Assembly: GCF_031143425.1 (NCBI RefSeq)
Contig: NC_090450.1
Location: forward strand, 214,965,442 to 215,029,441
DNA from: Pleurodeles waltl
Lineage: Eukaryota > Chordata > Amphibia > Caudata > Salamandridae
Direction: 5' to 3'
Length of the DNA stretch: 64,000 nt
Shown: positions 1-11,313 of the stretch, one piece after another
How the letters are laid out: each line of letters begins with the position of its first letter
Position numbering within the stretch: position 1 is the first letter of the stretch
The notes under the pieces: generated by a model
Database searches by the model: none
Told to the model about the DNA's origin: nothing
What the model saw: the letters and a program-made list of their open reading frames with translations, nothing else
Program-made: the position numbers and the translations under genes

Positions 1-960
1 AAAATAAGAGCTGCTGCCCAAAATCTTCCTGAAGCTGCTGCCTTCCACTTCCATTTCTGGCACTGCTCAGATTTACGACTGTAATAGCCTCTTCTATCAC
101 TGGCACCAACAGCTGCCTGATTTGAAGAGAACAAAGAAAGTGCTTAGCGGCTGTCCCTAAAATAACTTTTGAAGAAAAGAGGTCAAATAGCACAAAGTCT
201 ACTCAAATTAGCTAAAAAGCTTTAGGCTCTAAAAAGATAATGCTGTCACAGAATTGCAGAATGGTACTATGCATGATTCCTTTTTGGCCTGCACAGTTGG
301 CATAAGAAAATTGACTTAGCTGAGAGGCGCCTCTTCCTAGGTCTTGTAGTAAGGTTTAGCAATCCATCGCTGAGTTTTGAAGCACCATTATCTGTTTTTG
401 ATGACATGGCCTTTTCCAACTATGGATGCTCACCCTCCACCGTGGGCATCTATTGACGTCTTCTGCAAACAAATTAGCAAGAAATTCCATCCCTATGAAT
501 ATTGGCTTTTGTGGCCCGCTGCTAATAAGAAGAGAATCACTAAACAAGGGACAGTTCACAGGCCAACCACCAGACATAAGGCTGCAGCCCACCCCTGTCA
601 GATCCTGTGATGTGGCTGAGTCTATTTCATCACATACTGAAATAACAAGATTCACCACTGTTGGGGGGCATTGTGAGGCACTTAACTTTGATTGGGATTG
701 TGTCCTGGAGAAGTTTAAAGCTATTGCTTAACCTTTTGATAGGAGGCTCACCCTCACTAATAATTGTTGTTGGCTAAATTGAGTTCTACTGTTAACAGCC
801 TGGCAACTTTAAAGCAGGTCTACTTGTTGCTGCTAGTTTGAAAGCAGTGCAGGCTGTAGGAGTAAACCCCCAACATCTAGAGTCCCTGGGAAGATCAATG
901 TACTCAATTATTCATTGTTCTCCTCCCAGTGAAATCTGTTCCTAGTTGAGTCCAGGTCCC
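1..960. other. Unassigned sequence at window start
   Basis: I recognise no gene or repeat family here. Short open frames occur on both strands between about 356 and 731, but none shows a known motif. By position the stretch could hold the decayed 5' part (endonuclease) of the LINE whose linker is seen just downstream, but I cannot align endonuclease motifs to it, so this stays unassigned. Confidence 0.3.
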
Positions 961-1062
961 TTCCGAAGAGGGTTAAAGTGGTGTCTTGGTTTAAAAAATT
1001 GTGTAGAACTGCAAGGCAAGCTGTCACACATGCTATTAGAGATGGGTACTGGAGTTTAAATC

Positions 1063-1265
1063 ATGCAGCCAGGGTCTTCTACAAAGCCTCCATATAAAAT
1101 GCTAATAGAGATTTGGAACTTGCTAAATGGGAGGCCATGTTATCAGCAGCTAAAAAGAAAGATTATTACTCTTTTTGGCACATCCTTGCAAATTTGGGCA
1201 CAGAGGCTGACCGTACAATTGACAGCAATAACTGTATTTACCAAATTAAGGGCCTCACTTATTAG
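1063..1265 (+). pseudogene. Old LINE ORF2 fragment, endonuclease-RT linker
   Basis: One plus-strand frame reads A-K-W-E-A-M-L-S-A-A-K-K-K-D-Y-Y-S-F-W-H-I-L followed by an acidic stretch, and ends at a TAG near 1265. This resembles the linker before the reverse transcriptase of non-LTR retrotransposons, where a basic K/R run and an aromatic F-W segment are common. The next recognisable part of such a protein lies at about 5960-6178 in the same orientation. The simplest reading is one old LINE copy split by the 1.3-5.9 kb insertions. Frames upstream are broken. The family (CR1, L2 or similar) cannot be fixed from this little sequence. Confidence 0.4.
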
Positions 1266-1269
1266 GAAA

Positions 1270-2077
1270 TGACGCAGTGCCTCAAGTAATATTACTGTGC
1301 CAAGCTGTGTCATTTCCAAATGCAGGAATGCGCTTTATTTTCAAGAATACGGTGCATCGCTGTGTTTCCCCCTGTGCTAAATCAGCTGCCTAATGCCAAC
1401 TCTGCACCCTTGCAGTATGGTGCAAGGATGTCTGCATTGCAGGGGTGATAGCTTATGTGCAGGACAGGACACCTTCCCACAAATAAACAATCAGTAATGT
1501 CACTTTGCTCCTTCTATGTGTGCTGCAGAAAGAGTAACAAGCCAGGAGAAATAAAAGTATTTCTCCTCATTGCCCACTCTAACGCCACCCCTGGGGAGGC
1601 TTTAGCTTTGGGCGCTGCCTTAGGTTCACGATTTCTCATAAATCTGGGGCAGCATCAAAAAGCAATGGGTGTTGCGTATCTACCCCTACAACAACACACA
1701 TTACACTCTGCTTTGCCACAAAAAACTGCTTGGGTTTGCCCATATTTACAAGGTGGCATTAAGCGACGAAAAGTGGCTTAACGCCACCTTGTAAATATGG
1801 CACAGACCCTTCGGAGCGTCACTAAAAGTGATGCTCTGGTGGCTCAAGGGCCTCAGAAATTAGAATGCAGCACACATAGAAGTACCAAATCATCATTTTT
1901 GAATATTGTTTACGTGAAGGAAGGGACACCTTCGTGCCCATAAACAATCATTCATAACCTTTAGCTTTTTCAATGTGTGGGGCAGAATGCTGTTTAGTGT
2001 TTGATTGTGTACTTATTCCTGTTGGACCATGAGCACTTTTTAGGACAAAACACACAAAGGAAGGTCTCATTCAATAC
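1270..2077. repeat. Non-coding repeat with a central hairpin
   Basis: No coding frame is credible. The main structure is a near-perfect inverted repeat at 1737-1801: arms of about 27 bases (1737-1763 and 1775-1801) carrying the motif CATATTTACAAGGTGGC, with two or three mismatches and an 11-base loop. A wider pair, near 1508-1530 and 1866-1882 (TATGTGTGCTGCAG and its complement), surrounds it. Another short motif (ACACCTTC...ATAAACAATC) recurs directly near 1468 and 1928. This fits a non-autonomous foldback or MITE-like DNA element whose outer ends I could not define. Confidence 0.45.
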
Positions 2078-2080
2078 TCA

Positions 2081-2690
2081 GGGGCTCATTCCGAGGCCGG
2101 CGGGCGGCGGGAACAGCCCAAAGATCGCACTGCGGTCAAATGACCGCGGGGGTCAATTTGACTTTCCCGCTAGGCCGGCGGGCGATCTCCAGAAGATCGC
2201 CCGCTGGCCCAGCGGGAAAGCCCCTCAACGAGGAAGCCGGCTCCGAATGGAGCCGGCGGAGTTGCGGGGGTGCGACGGGTGCAGTAGCACCCGTCGCCAT
2301 TTTCACTGTCTGCATAGCAGACAGTGCAAATCATGGTGGGGCCCTGTTAGGGGGCCCCTGCACTGCCCATGCCAGTGGCATGGGCAGTGCAGGGGCCCCC
2401 AGGGGCCCCACGACACCCGTTCCCGCCATCCTGTTCCTGGCAGGTTTTACCGCCAGGAACAGGATGGCGGGAAGGGGGTCGGAATCCCCATGGCGGCGCT
2501 GCAAGCAGCACCGCCATGGAGGATTCCCTGGGCCAGGGGAAAACCGTCGGGAAACCTCCGGTTCCCCTTTTCTGACCGCGGCTTTACCGCCGCGGTCAGA
2601 ATGGCCCTGGAAGCACCGCCAGCCTATTGGCGGTGCTTCCGTGGTCCCCGGCCCTGGCGGTTTGAAACCGCCAGGGTCGGAATGACCACC
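2081..2690. mobile_element. 610-bp hairpin-chain MITE, copy A
   Basis: The ends are imperfect inverted repeats. The left end reads GGGGCTCATTCCGAGGC, and the right end complements to GG(T)GGTCATTCCGACCCTGG. They are flanked by the 3-bp direct repeat TCA (2078-2080 and 2691-2693), which suits a PIF/Harbinger-like insertion, although TCA is not the canonical TWA. The interior is GC-rich and consists of about ten consecutive stem-loops, including a perfect 24-bp palindrome at 2350-2400 with a 3-base loop. There is no transposase, so it would depend on one supplied in trans. A second copy, inverted, lies at 48194-48793. The 181-232 codon open frames across it are composition artefacts. Confidence 0.75.
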
Positions 2691-2694
2691 TCAG

Positions 2695-5072
2695 TGTAGG
2701 AATTTGGCTCTGTATATACTATTTCAAAGTAAGAAATAGTGTGCACAAAGTCCAAGGGTTCCCCTTAGAGGTAAGATAGTGGCAAAAAGAGATAATTCTA
2801 ATCCTCTATTTTGTGGTAGTGTGGTCGAGCAGTAGGATTATCAGAGGGTAGTGTTAAGCATTGGTTGTACACACACAGGCAATAAATGAGGAACACACAC
2901 TTAAAGACTGATTCCAGACCAATAGGTTTTTATATAGAAAAAATATATTTTCTTAGTTTATTTTAAGAACCACAGGTTCAAGATTTACAAAAAATACTTT
3001 AAATGAAAGGTATTTCACTCAGGTATTCTAGGAACTTTGAATAATCACAATAGCATGTACAGTTTTGACAAAAATGGCAATAAGCTATTTTAAAAGTGGA
3101 CACTGCAAAAATCAACAGTTCCTGGGGGAGGTAAGTAAATGTTAAGTTCACAGGTAAATAAAACACTTACAGGGTTCAAAGTTTGGTCCAAGGTAGCCCA
3201 CCGTTGGGGGTTCAAGGCAACCCCAAAGTTACCACACCAGCAGCTCAGGGCCGGTCAGGTGCAGAGGTCAAAGAGGTGCCCAAAACACATAGGCTTCAAT
3301 GGAAATAGGGGTGCTCCGGTTCCAGTCTACCAGCAGGTAAGTACCCGCGTCTTCGGAGGGCAGACCAGGGGGGTTTTGTAGGGCACTGGGAGGGACACAA
3401 GCAGGCACAGAAAGTACACCCTCAGCGGCAGAGGGGCGGCCGGGTGCAGAGTGCAAACAGGCGTTGGGTTTCTAATAGGAATCAATGGGGAGACCCGGGG
3501 GTCTCTTCAACTATGCAGGCAGGCACAGGGGGGGATCCTCGGGTAGCCACCACCTGGGCTAGGCAGAGGGTCGCCTGGGGGTTGCTCCTGCACTGGAGTT
3601 TGGTTCCTTTAGGTCCTGGGGGCTGCTGTTCTCTGGAGTTTCTTGGTCCTTTAGATGCAGGGTAGTCCTCTGAGGCTTCAGAGGTCGCTGGACCCTGTTG
3701 GATGCGTTGCTGTTGCAGTTTTCTTCGAAGTAGGGAGACAGGCCGGTGGGGCTGGGGCCAAATCAGTTGTCGTCTCTGTCTTCACTGCAGGGCTTCAGGT
3801 CAGCAGTCCTTCTTCTTCTTTAGGTTGCAGGAATCTATCTTCCTCGGTTCTGGGGGGCCCTAAATACTCAATTTAGGGGTGCATATGGTCTGGGAGGGCA
3901 GTAGCCAATGGCTACTGTCCTTGAGGGTGGCTACACCCTCTTTGTGCCTCCTCCCTGTGGGGAGGGAGGCACATCCCTAATCGTATTGGGAGAATCCTCC
4001 TTCTACAAGATGGAGGATTTCTAAGAGTCACCTCAGCTCAGGACACCTTAGGGGCTGTCCTGACTGGGGGGTGACTCCTCCTTCTTTTTCTTATTATCTC
4101 CTCCAGCCTTGCTGCCAAAAGTGGGGGCAGTGGCCGGAGGGGCGGGCATCTCCACTAGCTGGGATGCCCTGTGGCGCTGTAACAAAGGGGGTGAGCCTTT
4201 GAGGCTCACCGCCAGGTGTTACAGTTCCTGCAGGGGGAGGTGAGAAGCACCTCCACCCAGTACAGGCTTTGTTCCTGGCCACAGAGTGACAAAGGCACTC
4301 TCCCCATGTGGCCAGCAACATGTCTGGTGTGTGGCAGGCTGGCAAAAACTAGTCAGCCCACACTGGAAGTCGGATATGTTTTCAGGGGGCATCTCTAAGA
4401 TGCCCTCTGAGTGTATTTTACAATAAAGTGCACACTGGCATCAGTGTGCATTTATTGTGCTGAGAAGTTTGATACCAAACTTCCCAGTTTTCAGTGTAGC
4501 CATTATGGTGCTGTGGAGTTCCTGTCTGACAGACTCCCAGACCATATACTCTTATGGCTACCCTGCACTTACAATGTCTAAGGTTTTGCTTAGACACTGT
4601 AGGGGCATAGTGCTCACGCACATACGCCCTCACCTGCGGTATAGTGCACCCTGCCTTAGGGCTGTAAGGCCTGCTAGAGGGGTGACTTACCTATGCCACA
4701 GGCAATGTGAGGTTGGCATGGCACTCTGAGGGGAGTGCCATGTCGACTTAGTCATTTTCTCCCCACCAGCACACACAAGCTGGCAAGCAGTGTGTATGTG
4801 CTGAGTGAGGGGTCCCTAGGGTGGCATTAGACATGCTGCAGCCCTTAGAGCCCTTCCCTGGCATCAGGGCCCTTGGTACCAGGGGTACCAGTTACAAGGG
4901 ACTTACCTGAGTGCCAGGGTTGTGCCATTTGTGGAGACAAAGGTACAGTTTAGGGAAAGAACACTGGTGCTGGGGCCCGGTTAGCAGGATCCCAGCACAC
5001 TTTAAAATCATAACTTAGTATGCAAAGGCAAAAAGTCAGGGGGTAACCATGCCAAGGAGGCATTTCCTTACA
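2695..5072. mobile_element. Long TG...CA element, probable solo LTR (family 1)
   Basis: It starts TGTAGGAATTTGG and ends CATTTCCTTACA, and is flanked by a perfect 5-bp duplication CTCAG (2690-2694 and 5073-5077). TG/CA termini with a 5-bp duplication are the signature of retroviral-type integrase, so at 2378 bp it is best read as a solo LTR or an LTR-only derivative. An AATAAA lies near 2881. No gag or pol frame is visible. It sits directly against the right end of the 2081-2690 MITE, and its left CTCAG copy uses the MITE's last base, so it integrated after the MITE. I recognise it as a high-copy newt repeat from memory only. Confidence 0.7.
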
Positions 5073-5077
5073 CTCAG

Positions 5078-5960
5078 TTTTTTAACTGATTTTGTTGAGG
5101 GTGAAGGATAACGTGGTTTTGTGGGTTTCAAAAGACCTATACCCCTAAGCTTCAAACTGTTCAGATGCGCTAGTTATAAACTGTGCTATGTCTTTTGTTA
5201 TCCATGTGGTTAAAGTTTGTTCCAGATCACTGGTTAAAAATTTGACTGATAGCGAGTCTGATGATTTAATATGTTTCAACGTGGGTATAACAGCAAACAG
5301 TGTTTTCAAATGACTGATGAGGTGTAGGCTGCTGTGGGCTGCTGGGGAAGGGGCAGCCGGGGTCAAGGCCCAGATCAGGGCAGGCAAGTCAAGGCTACTC
5401 TGTGCACTCACCGATCTTCCTTGGGTCCTTTGGCTGCCAAATGCTGTACCAGAGAAATCCAATGTTGTGTGGTAGAGTAAGTAAGTAGAGGATGGCTAAG
5501 GACTGCCGTAAAACTTTCCTGCTGCAGCTATAGTTGTGGATTCCGCCCCTTCAGAATCCTTCAGACTGTTTCTGCCCTGATGCCTCCTGCAGCCTCCTGT
5601 GGTAGCGCTAGACTCCCCTGCAGCTCACGCAATCCACACAGGATGGACCAAAAAATATTGCTGCAGGCCCGGGGAGGGTATGTGGGCAGGCAGATAGACA
5701 CAGCCACAAGGCGAGCAAAAGCAGCATAGAAGGAACTGGTTTGGCGATGTATGGCAATGAACCAGGTAGCCTCCGGAGCTCTGACACCTGACTCCTCCAA
5801 CTCTCAGCTAGTCTGCGTGTGCCATACTGCCACTTGTGTTCTGCCAGTAGCAGCAATATCTTTGCAACTGCCTGTTTTGATCATTTCTCTAAACTATATT
5901 CATGCAAAGTCGGTGTGGTTCACACTGAGTGTGTCCTTGGTTGGATGCAAGCCAATAGAA
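5078..5960. other. Unassigned spacer
   Basis: Minus-strand open frames at 5145-5462 and 5561-5856 have no recognisable domain and I do not call them genes. The stretch separates the solo LTR from the RT fragment at about 5960. It is probably decayed repeat sequence, but I cannot name it. Confidence 0.3.
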
Positions 5961-6178
5961 GGGCTAGCTGTATAGCTGATGCTTCTTCCTCTGATGAGAA
6001 TGCGGCCCACCCTGACTGTGAAGATAATACTATAGCTGATGCAAACATAGGAGATTTCTTGCCTGGGAGAGATGTTCAAGTCGTTAGGGACATTTCCACC
6101 ACTGAAATCAACAAAGCCATTGATTGGATTACCCCTAACAAAGCTCCCAGTTTAGGCAAGATCCCAGATGACCTTCTT
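5960..6178 (+). pseudogene. Old LINE reverse transcriptase, N-terminal fragment
   Basis: The plus-strand frame (part of 5819-6280) contains E-I-N-K-A-I-D-W-I-T-P-N-K-A-P-S-L-G-K-I-P-D-D. This matches the start of non-LTR reverse transcriptases, where a helix of type EIxxAI is followed by K-(A/S)-P-G-x-D-G-(I/F). The usual glycine after KAP is S here. The frame runs into the T-rich 3' end of the minus-strand L1 at 6179 and resumes after that L1 at 13124, so the L1 landed inside this older RT. The upstream half of the open frame (5819-5960) shows no RT similarity that I can see. Confidence 0.6.
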
Positions 6179-6982
6179 TTTTTATTTTTTATTTTTGTAT
6201 TACTTTATTATAAACACTGCAAAATGATACAGAGCCCAAGAGGAACCAAGGTCCCAGCATCTACAAACAGTGGTACATGATAGATCAGATAATATGGAAA
6301 ACGAATAAGACATTGAGATATTGCCAATCGTATTTTGAAAACATAACACATTAATCAAAAAGAAAAGATAAAAGATAATAGATGGGGAATAGGCAGAGTA
6401 TCATGTTATAGGGCATTTGAGAAGGGCGAAAAGGGGGGGAGAGTAAACAGACTAACAGGGTAGTGAGGACATAAATACAAGGTCATTTGGCCACGTGGAG
6501 GTAGAAAAGTAACTCCTCACTGTGTTGAAACCTAAGTTGGGAGCAAGTTGTGGTGCGTATGTACAGTAGGACACCAGTTTTAGGCCAGGTACCTTTACAT
6601 CGGAGGTCAGAGTATCAGGGTGATAGTATGCCGGGACAGTACACTGTCAAAATAGCAGACCAATCGGGGCATTAGGGCCTGGGTCTTCTGTCTTCACTCA
6701 GCGCAGTTCATGCTTATTACTCTGTTTCACTTCAGTAACTCAGAAAGGTGGTACTACGAGAGTGAGCATACTGAAACAAATAGGAGAGACCAGGATCGGA
6801 TCCCTGTGGAAACTGAGAGAGGAGGAAAAGGAAAAGAAGAAAAAGAAACTAGTGAAAGGAGAGAAAAGAAGAGGGGGGTGAGGGAAGGAGGGGGGAAAGT
6901 GGTGAAGAGGGGGGAAAGGCTGTTGGGAGCTACAGGAAAGGGGGGGAGGGAAGGGGGGCAGATAACTTTGGGCGGCCTACAG
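6179..6982 (-). other. L1 3' UTR with polypurine/polypyrimidine tract
   Basis: This lies between the end of ORF2 and the tail. On the plus strand, 6780-6960 is almost pure purine (GGAGG/GAAAAG/GGGGGG runs), so the L1 sense strand is C/T-rich here. No coding frame is credible. The tail (plus-strand T-rich 6176-6200) abuts the 13-bp target duplication. Confidence 0.6.
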
Positions 6983-9900
6983 TCATCCTACGGTGAGGAA
7001 GAGGGTCCACACTTTATTGAATAACTGAGCTTGGTCTTTCAAGGTATAGATAATTCTTTCATGCTTGGCAATGCAGGTCATAGCTATGATCCATTCTTCC
7101 AGGATTGGGGAGGTCGTCGACCGCCAATGACGGAGAATACAGATTTTGGCGGTGGCCAGCACTGTGTGTAGCAAACTTTTGTGCGGTCTAGAGAGGTCTG
7201 GGAGGGAGGTCGTATCTTGTGAGAGTATGAGGGGGGGGCGGCAATGGAAGTTGCATGGATTCAGCCAGAGTGGAGCCCACCACATCCCACAGGGGTAGGA
7301 CCATTGGGCAGTCAATTAAGATATGTTTCAGGTCACAGCATGTCTCTGAACATCTCCAACACTTCGCATGCGGAAGGAGTCCTGTTTTGTGTAGTTTTGC
7401 TGGGGACCAATACCAATTGTGTAAAACCTTAAAGAGGCAGAACTTTAAACCTGCATCCCGGGTGCCTCTGTCCAAAGCCTCTAGAATGTCCTCTAAGTCT
7501 TTCAGGTCTAGTGTCTGTTGTAATCGGACTTGCCATTGTAAGTGTAGCTTATCTAGGAGAGATTGGGATTAGAGCTGTCGGGTAATTAGGTCGTAGAGAC
7601 CCGCCATAACTCCTCTATGTTGCCCCCACTTCTGTAAGTAGGCCACCACGGGTGAAGACTGGAGTCCCCGTCAGATAGTGTTGGTCCCCTGGCACATGCA
7701 GTGCTTGAGTTGCAAGTATCTTCACTCTTGGCTCGGCTGGAGATCGTATTCTTCCCTGAGCCTGAGGCAAGGTTTAAGCGTGTCATTTTCCAGGATCTGA
7801 GAAAGAGTGTGAATACCGGCCCTCTTCCACTGTGGCACCAGGCCCGAATTGACTAGCACTCCCAGGTATTTGAGGCGTTTCGGTGTCCAGCAAAATGGGA
7901 AGCCTAGTAGTGCTGCTCTTGTGGTCACCCGTGAAAGGGAGGAGTGCCTCACTCTTATCCCAATTGATGTGGTAGCCAGAGAGGGGTGCGAAGATATCAA
8001 TGACTTCCAGTAGAGCTGGTATGGATCATTCTAGGTCCGTGAGAGTTAATAGGACATCATCGGCATATAAATAGATTTTAGAAATACCTTCCGGTAGCGT
8101 AAGGCCCGCTATGGATGGGGAGGAGCGGATGGCTGCAGCAAGGGGCCTCATTGCTAGCAGGAACAAAGTGGGTGAGAGGGGACATCCCTGCCAGGTACCT
8201 CTGCGGATAGGAAAGGGGTCTGAGAGGAAGCCTTCACAGTTAACTCTTGCCGTAGGCTGATCATATAGTAGCCGTGCCATTGAAATGAATCTGTTTCCCT
8301 GACCAAATCTTTCCAGTGTCGCAAACATATAGGACCACTCTATACGATCGACCGCCTTTTCGGCGTCCAAGGACAGAGCCAACGCCGTCTCTGATAAGTC
8401 CTTTGAGTTCCACAGAGTATTGCACATGGTGCGCAAGTGGTTCCTAGGGGTGCGGCCCGGTACAGACCTTACTGGTGTATCGTGGATCAGGGACGGTATA
8501 ACCTTGCGTAGTCTATTTGCCAGGATACTTGCTAGGATTTTGATATCACCGTTTAGGAGAGATATGGGCCGGTAACTGCCACACAGAAATATAATGGCTA
8601 TCGTTGCATTGTTGGAGATGGCCACTAAGGCTTGCACTGTGCAAGCTTCGTTCAGGGTCGCGTGCATGATGTCAATCGCCTCTCTCCCTACCCATGTGTA
8701 GAATTCCACCGGGAATCCGTCCTCCCCGGGCGATTTGTGGTAGGGGAGGTCAGAGACGACTCTTTCTATTTCCTTTCTGCTTGTTTCCCCTTCCAGAAGG
8801 CTGCATCCATCTTCTGACAGGGAGGGTAGGTCAAGACCTGCCAGAAAAGCTGTAATCTGGGCAGGGCTGGACATTGTCTCTGGTGTGTAAAGGCACCTAT
8901 AGAAAGACGCAAATTTGTTTTTCTATTGCTTGCGGGTGTGTTAGTATTTCTCCAGGGGAAGCGCGGATGGCCGGGATAACAAGAGCAGTTGTCCTCTGGT
9001 GAATTTGGGCTGCCAGCAGACGCCCTGCTTTCTCGCCCTGTTCGTAATGTCTCCATTGTAACCTGTGTAGGGCATACTCGGCCTGGGAAGTGTGTAGCTC
9101 ATTGAGGGCCATTTGGTCAAGCTCTAGGTTCCGGCACCCTGAGAGAGAAGGGTGAGTGGTGTATTGTCTAGTGAGCCAACGAATGTCAAGTTCCAGTGCC
9201 GCCTGTTGCTCTTTCCTGTCTCTGTTCGTCAGCGCAGCACCCCGCATGAGCTGTCCCCATATCGATGCATTGGCTGCCACCCACATGATTCGTCTAGAAT
9301 CAACAGTGGCCAGGTTATCTTGGGTGAAGGCGGATGCAGGGTCCTGTAGCTGTCGCTTACCCTGGGAGGAACAATAGCGGTGGACTGCAAATCTCCAGGG
9401 CTTACGGGACAGGGATAATAGGCCCAGTTGGATAGCTACACTAATAGGGGAATGGTCTGAATGGCTACCTTCTAGTATGCAGTCGTCATGAGTGTGGGCC
9501 ACCAGGTTGTGGGATAAGAGAAAGTAGTCAAGTCGGGATTGGGTGCTGTGTACCGGTGAGAGAAAGGTAAATTCTCTATCTTTTGGGTGGGTCAGCCTCC
9601 AATGGTCCACTAGGCCATTGTCCGATAGTATGTCGAACGGTAGGGCTCTATCTGCATTATAGCTTACGTCCAGGGGTCCTGTTCTGTCCAGTACTGAGTC
9701 TCCGACTATGTTCCATTTACCCCCCTATTGCATAGCGATATGCCCCTATCTCAGTCAGAAGGCTGTTGATTTGTAAGAAAAAGAGGTGTTTTGGGCCAGT
9801 TGGTGTGTAGACAGAGCCCACACACAGTGAAGAGTCGCCTATCTTTAGTTTAGCAAATATGTAGCGACCCTTGGGGTCAGTCCATTATTTAGTAACTGTA

Positions 9901-10170
9901 TGGGGAAGAGTTTTACGCAGCAATTGTGCCACCCCACATTTTCATGGAGCGTTCTCCGTGCCAGGTGGGGTTGGGTTGCAGCTGAACAGAGCGGTGCCCA
10001 CCCAGTCTTGTCATAATTTATCAGATTCCAGTCTGTCTAAGTGCATCTCTTGTAATAGGGCAACATCAGCCTGTTTGGAATTGAGATAGGATAGGACTTT
10101 TTGCCGCTTTACGAAGTGGGTGAGGCCATTTACATTCCATGATATAATCCGCAGATGCACTGTGGATGAT
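6983..10170 (-). pseudogene. L1 ORF2 (endonuclease-RT-Cys domain), degraded
   Basis: In life ORF2p nicks target DNA and copies L1 RNA in place. The order on the minus strand is correct. The APE endonuclease begins near 10150 with S-W-N-V-N-G-L and L-L-Q-E-M-H, and ends with R-L-D-Y-F and S-D-H-S-P-I near 9430-9530. The RT lies at 8026-8874, with K-S-P-G-E-D-G-F-P, S-Y-R-P-I-S-L-L-N, W-Q-G-C-P-L-S-P and catalytic Y-A-D-D at 8056-8067. A C-terminal Cys/His motif (C-W-R-C...H-I-L-I-D-C-P) lies near 7290-7380, and the tail ends at 6983. Several frameshifts and stops separate these blocks. Around the A-I-I-F/S-Y-R-P-I junction some residues appear deleted. The start codon is not certain. Confidence 0.85.
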
Positions 10171-10174
10171 GTGT

Positions 10175-11313
10175 TCGTGCCAGATATCCCTGCACCTTAT
10201 GACAGACTACAAGGGTGTGGGGACACTTGGGGTGAGGCAGAGGGGGGGAGGAAAGGGGAGAGTAGGGACTTGGTGCTAACTCTAGGGGCGGGGCGGAGGG
10301 AGGGGAAGAATAAAAGGTGGGAAATAAGTAGGGAGAGAAGGACAAAAGAAAGAAAAGGGGGTAAGAAAAGAGAGAAAACAGATGGACAAGGCCGAAGAAG
10401 AGAAAGAAGATTAATGGAATCGGGACAAAGGCCCCGGCGTTCTTGGGCTGTAACCTGCGGGACTAAACCCAGGCCTAAAGAGCTCCGAAGCCCGACCGGC
10501 AAGCCCCAGGATGAGGGAGGCGGCAGACTTGCGCCCCCCCTGCCCCCCCAATCTGGTTCTCCTATCTGCGCACAGATCTAGGCGACATGAATGGGAGGTG
10601 GGAGGTGGGGGTGTGAGGAGGAGGGGGCGGTGCGGAGAGTACATTTGACTCGCTTGGTAGCCTAGGTCCAAAAGCGGGACGGTGGTGTACCGCAGGAAGG
10701 AGGGGAGAGAGAGTAGGACAGGGGAAAAGTACGGCATGGTTCTTCAAGGGTTTGGGAAGTGAGGTCAGTACCTTGGTCACATCCAGGAGGACATAGCAGC
10801 AGGGGCAACGTGTGTCAAGTTTGTCTAAATCAGAGGGAGAGAGGGGGGGCGGGAGGGTTGGGGAGGGGCGGAGGGTAGAGTGGAGTACTACACTGCCGAT
10901 GTATGTTGGCTAATTGTGACAATACGTTACCGCATATAGTGAGCATTGAACAGCAATCATTGAGAAACAACCAAAGTTAGGACAAATTGCTAACAAATGG
11001 GAACAATGTGGTAACTCTGAGGAGGTGTCTAGTATCTTTAGGCAGATAGAATGAGAGTTAGGCTACTGAAAAAGGCATGTCCCTGAATCTCCAAAAAATA
11101 TACGGAAACATGTGATAACAAGCAGATACAGTCAGAAACAATCAAAGACAGTCAGGAGCAATGGCCCCCAATAGTAGTATGTCTATGAGGTCACAAAATC
11201 AGGTACTCATCTCTCTGCTTCATCTTCTCCACAGCAGGGACCCTTTGGCTTTTCCGTGAGAGCCTGTAGCCAGCGATAGCGAGGGTCCTTAAGGGCACAG
11301 TGTTTTCCCGTCC
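10175..11313 (-). other. L1 inter-ORF region with purine-rich tracts
   Basis: Between ORF1 and the first recognisable ORF2 residues. The plus strand at about 10225-10420 and 10820-10880 is strongly purine-biased (GGGGAGAG, AAAGAAAG), giving spurious open frames on both strands (such as 10120-10581). I see no domain. The length is unusual for an L1 spacer, so it may contain the lost ORF2 start or a small insertion. Confidence 0.45.

Noticed and set aside
2001..2699. 232-codon plus-strand ORF and an overlapping 181-codon ORF
   Set aside because: They cover the hairpin-chain MITE; GC-rich palindromes lack stops by composition.
10120..10581. 153-codon Arg/Lys/Glu-rich ORF
   Set aside because: Falls on a purine-rich tract inside the minus-strand L1, antisense to it.
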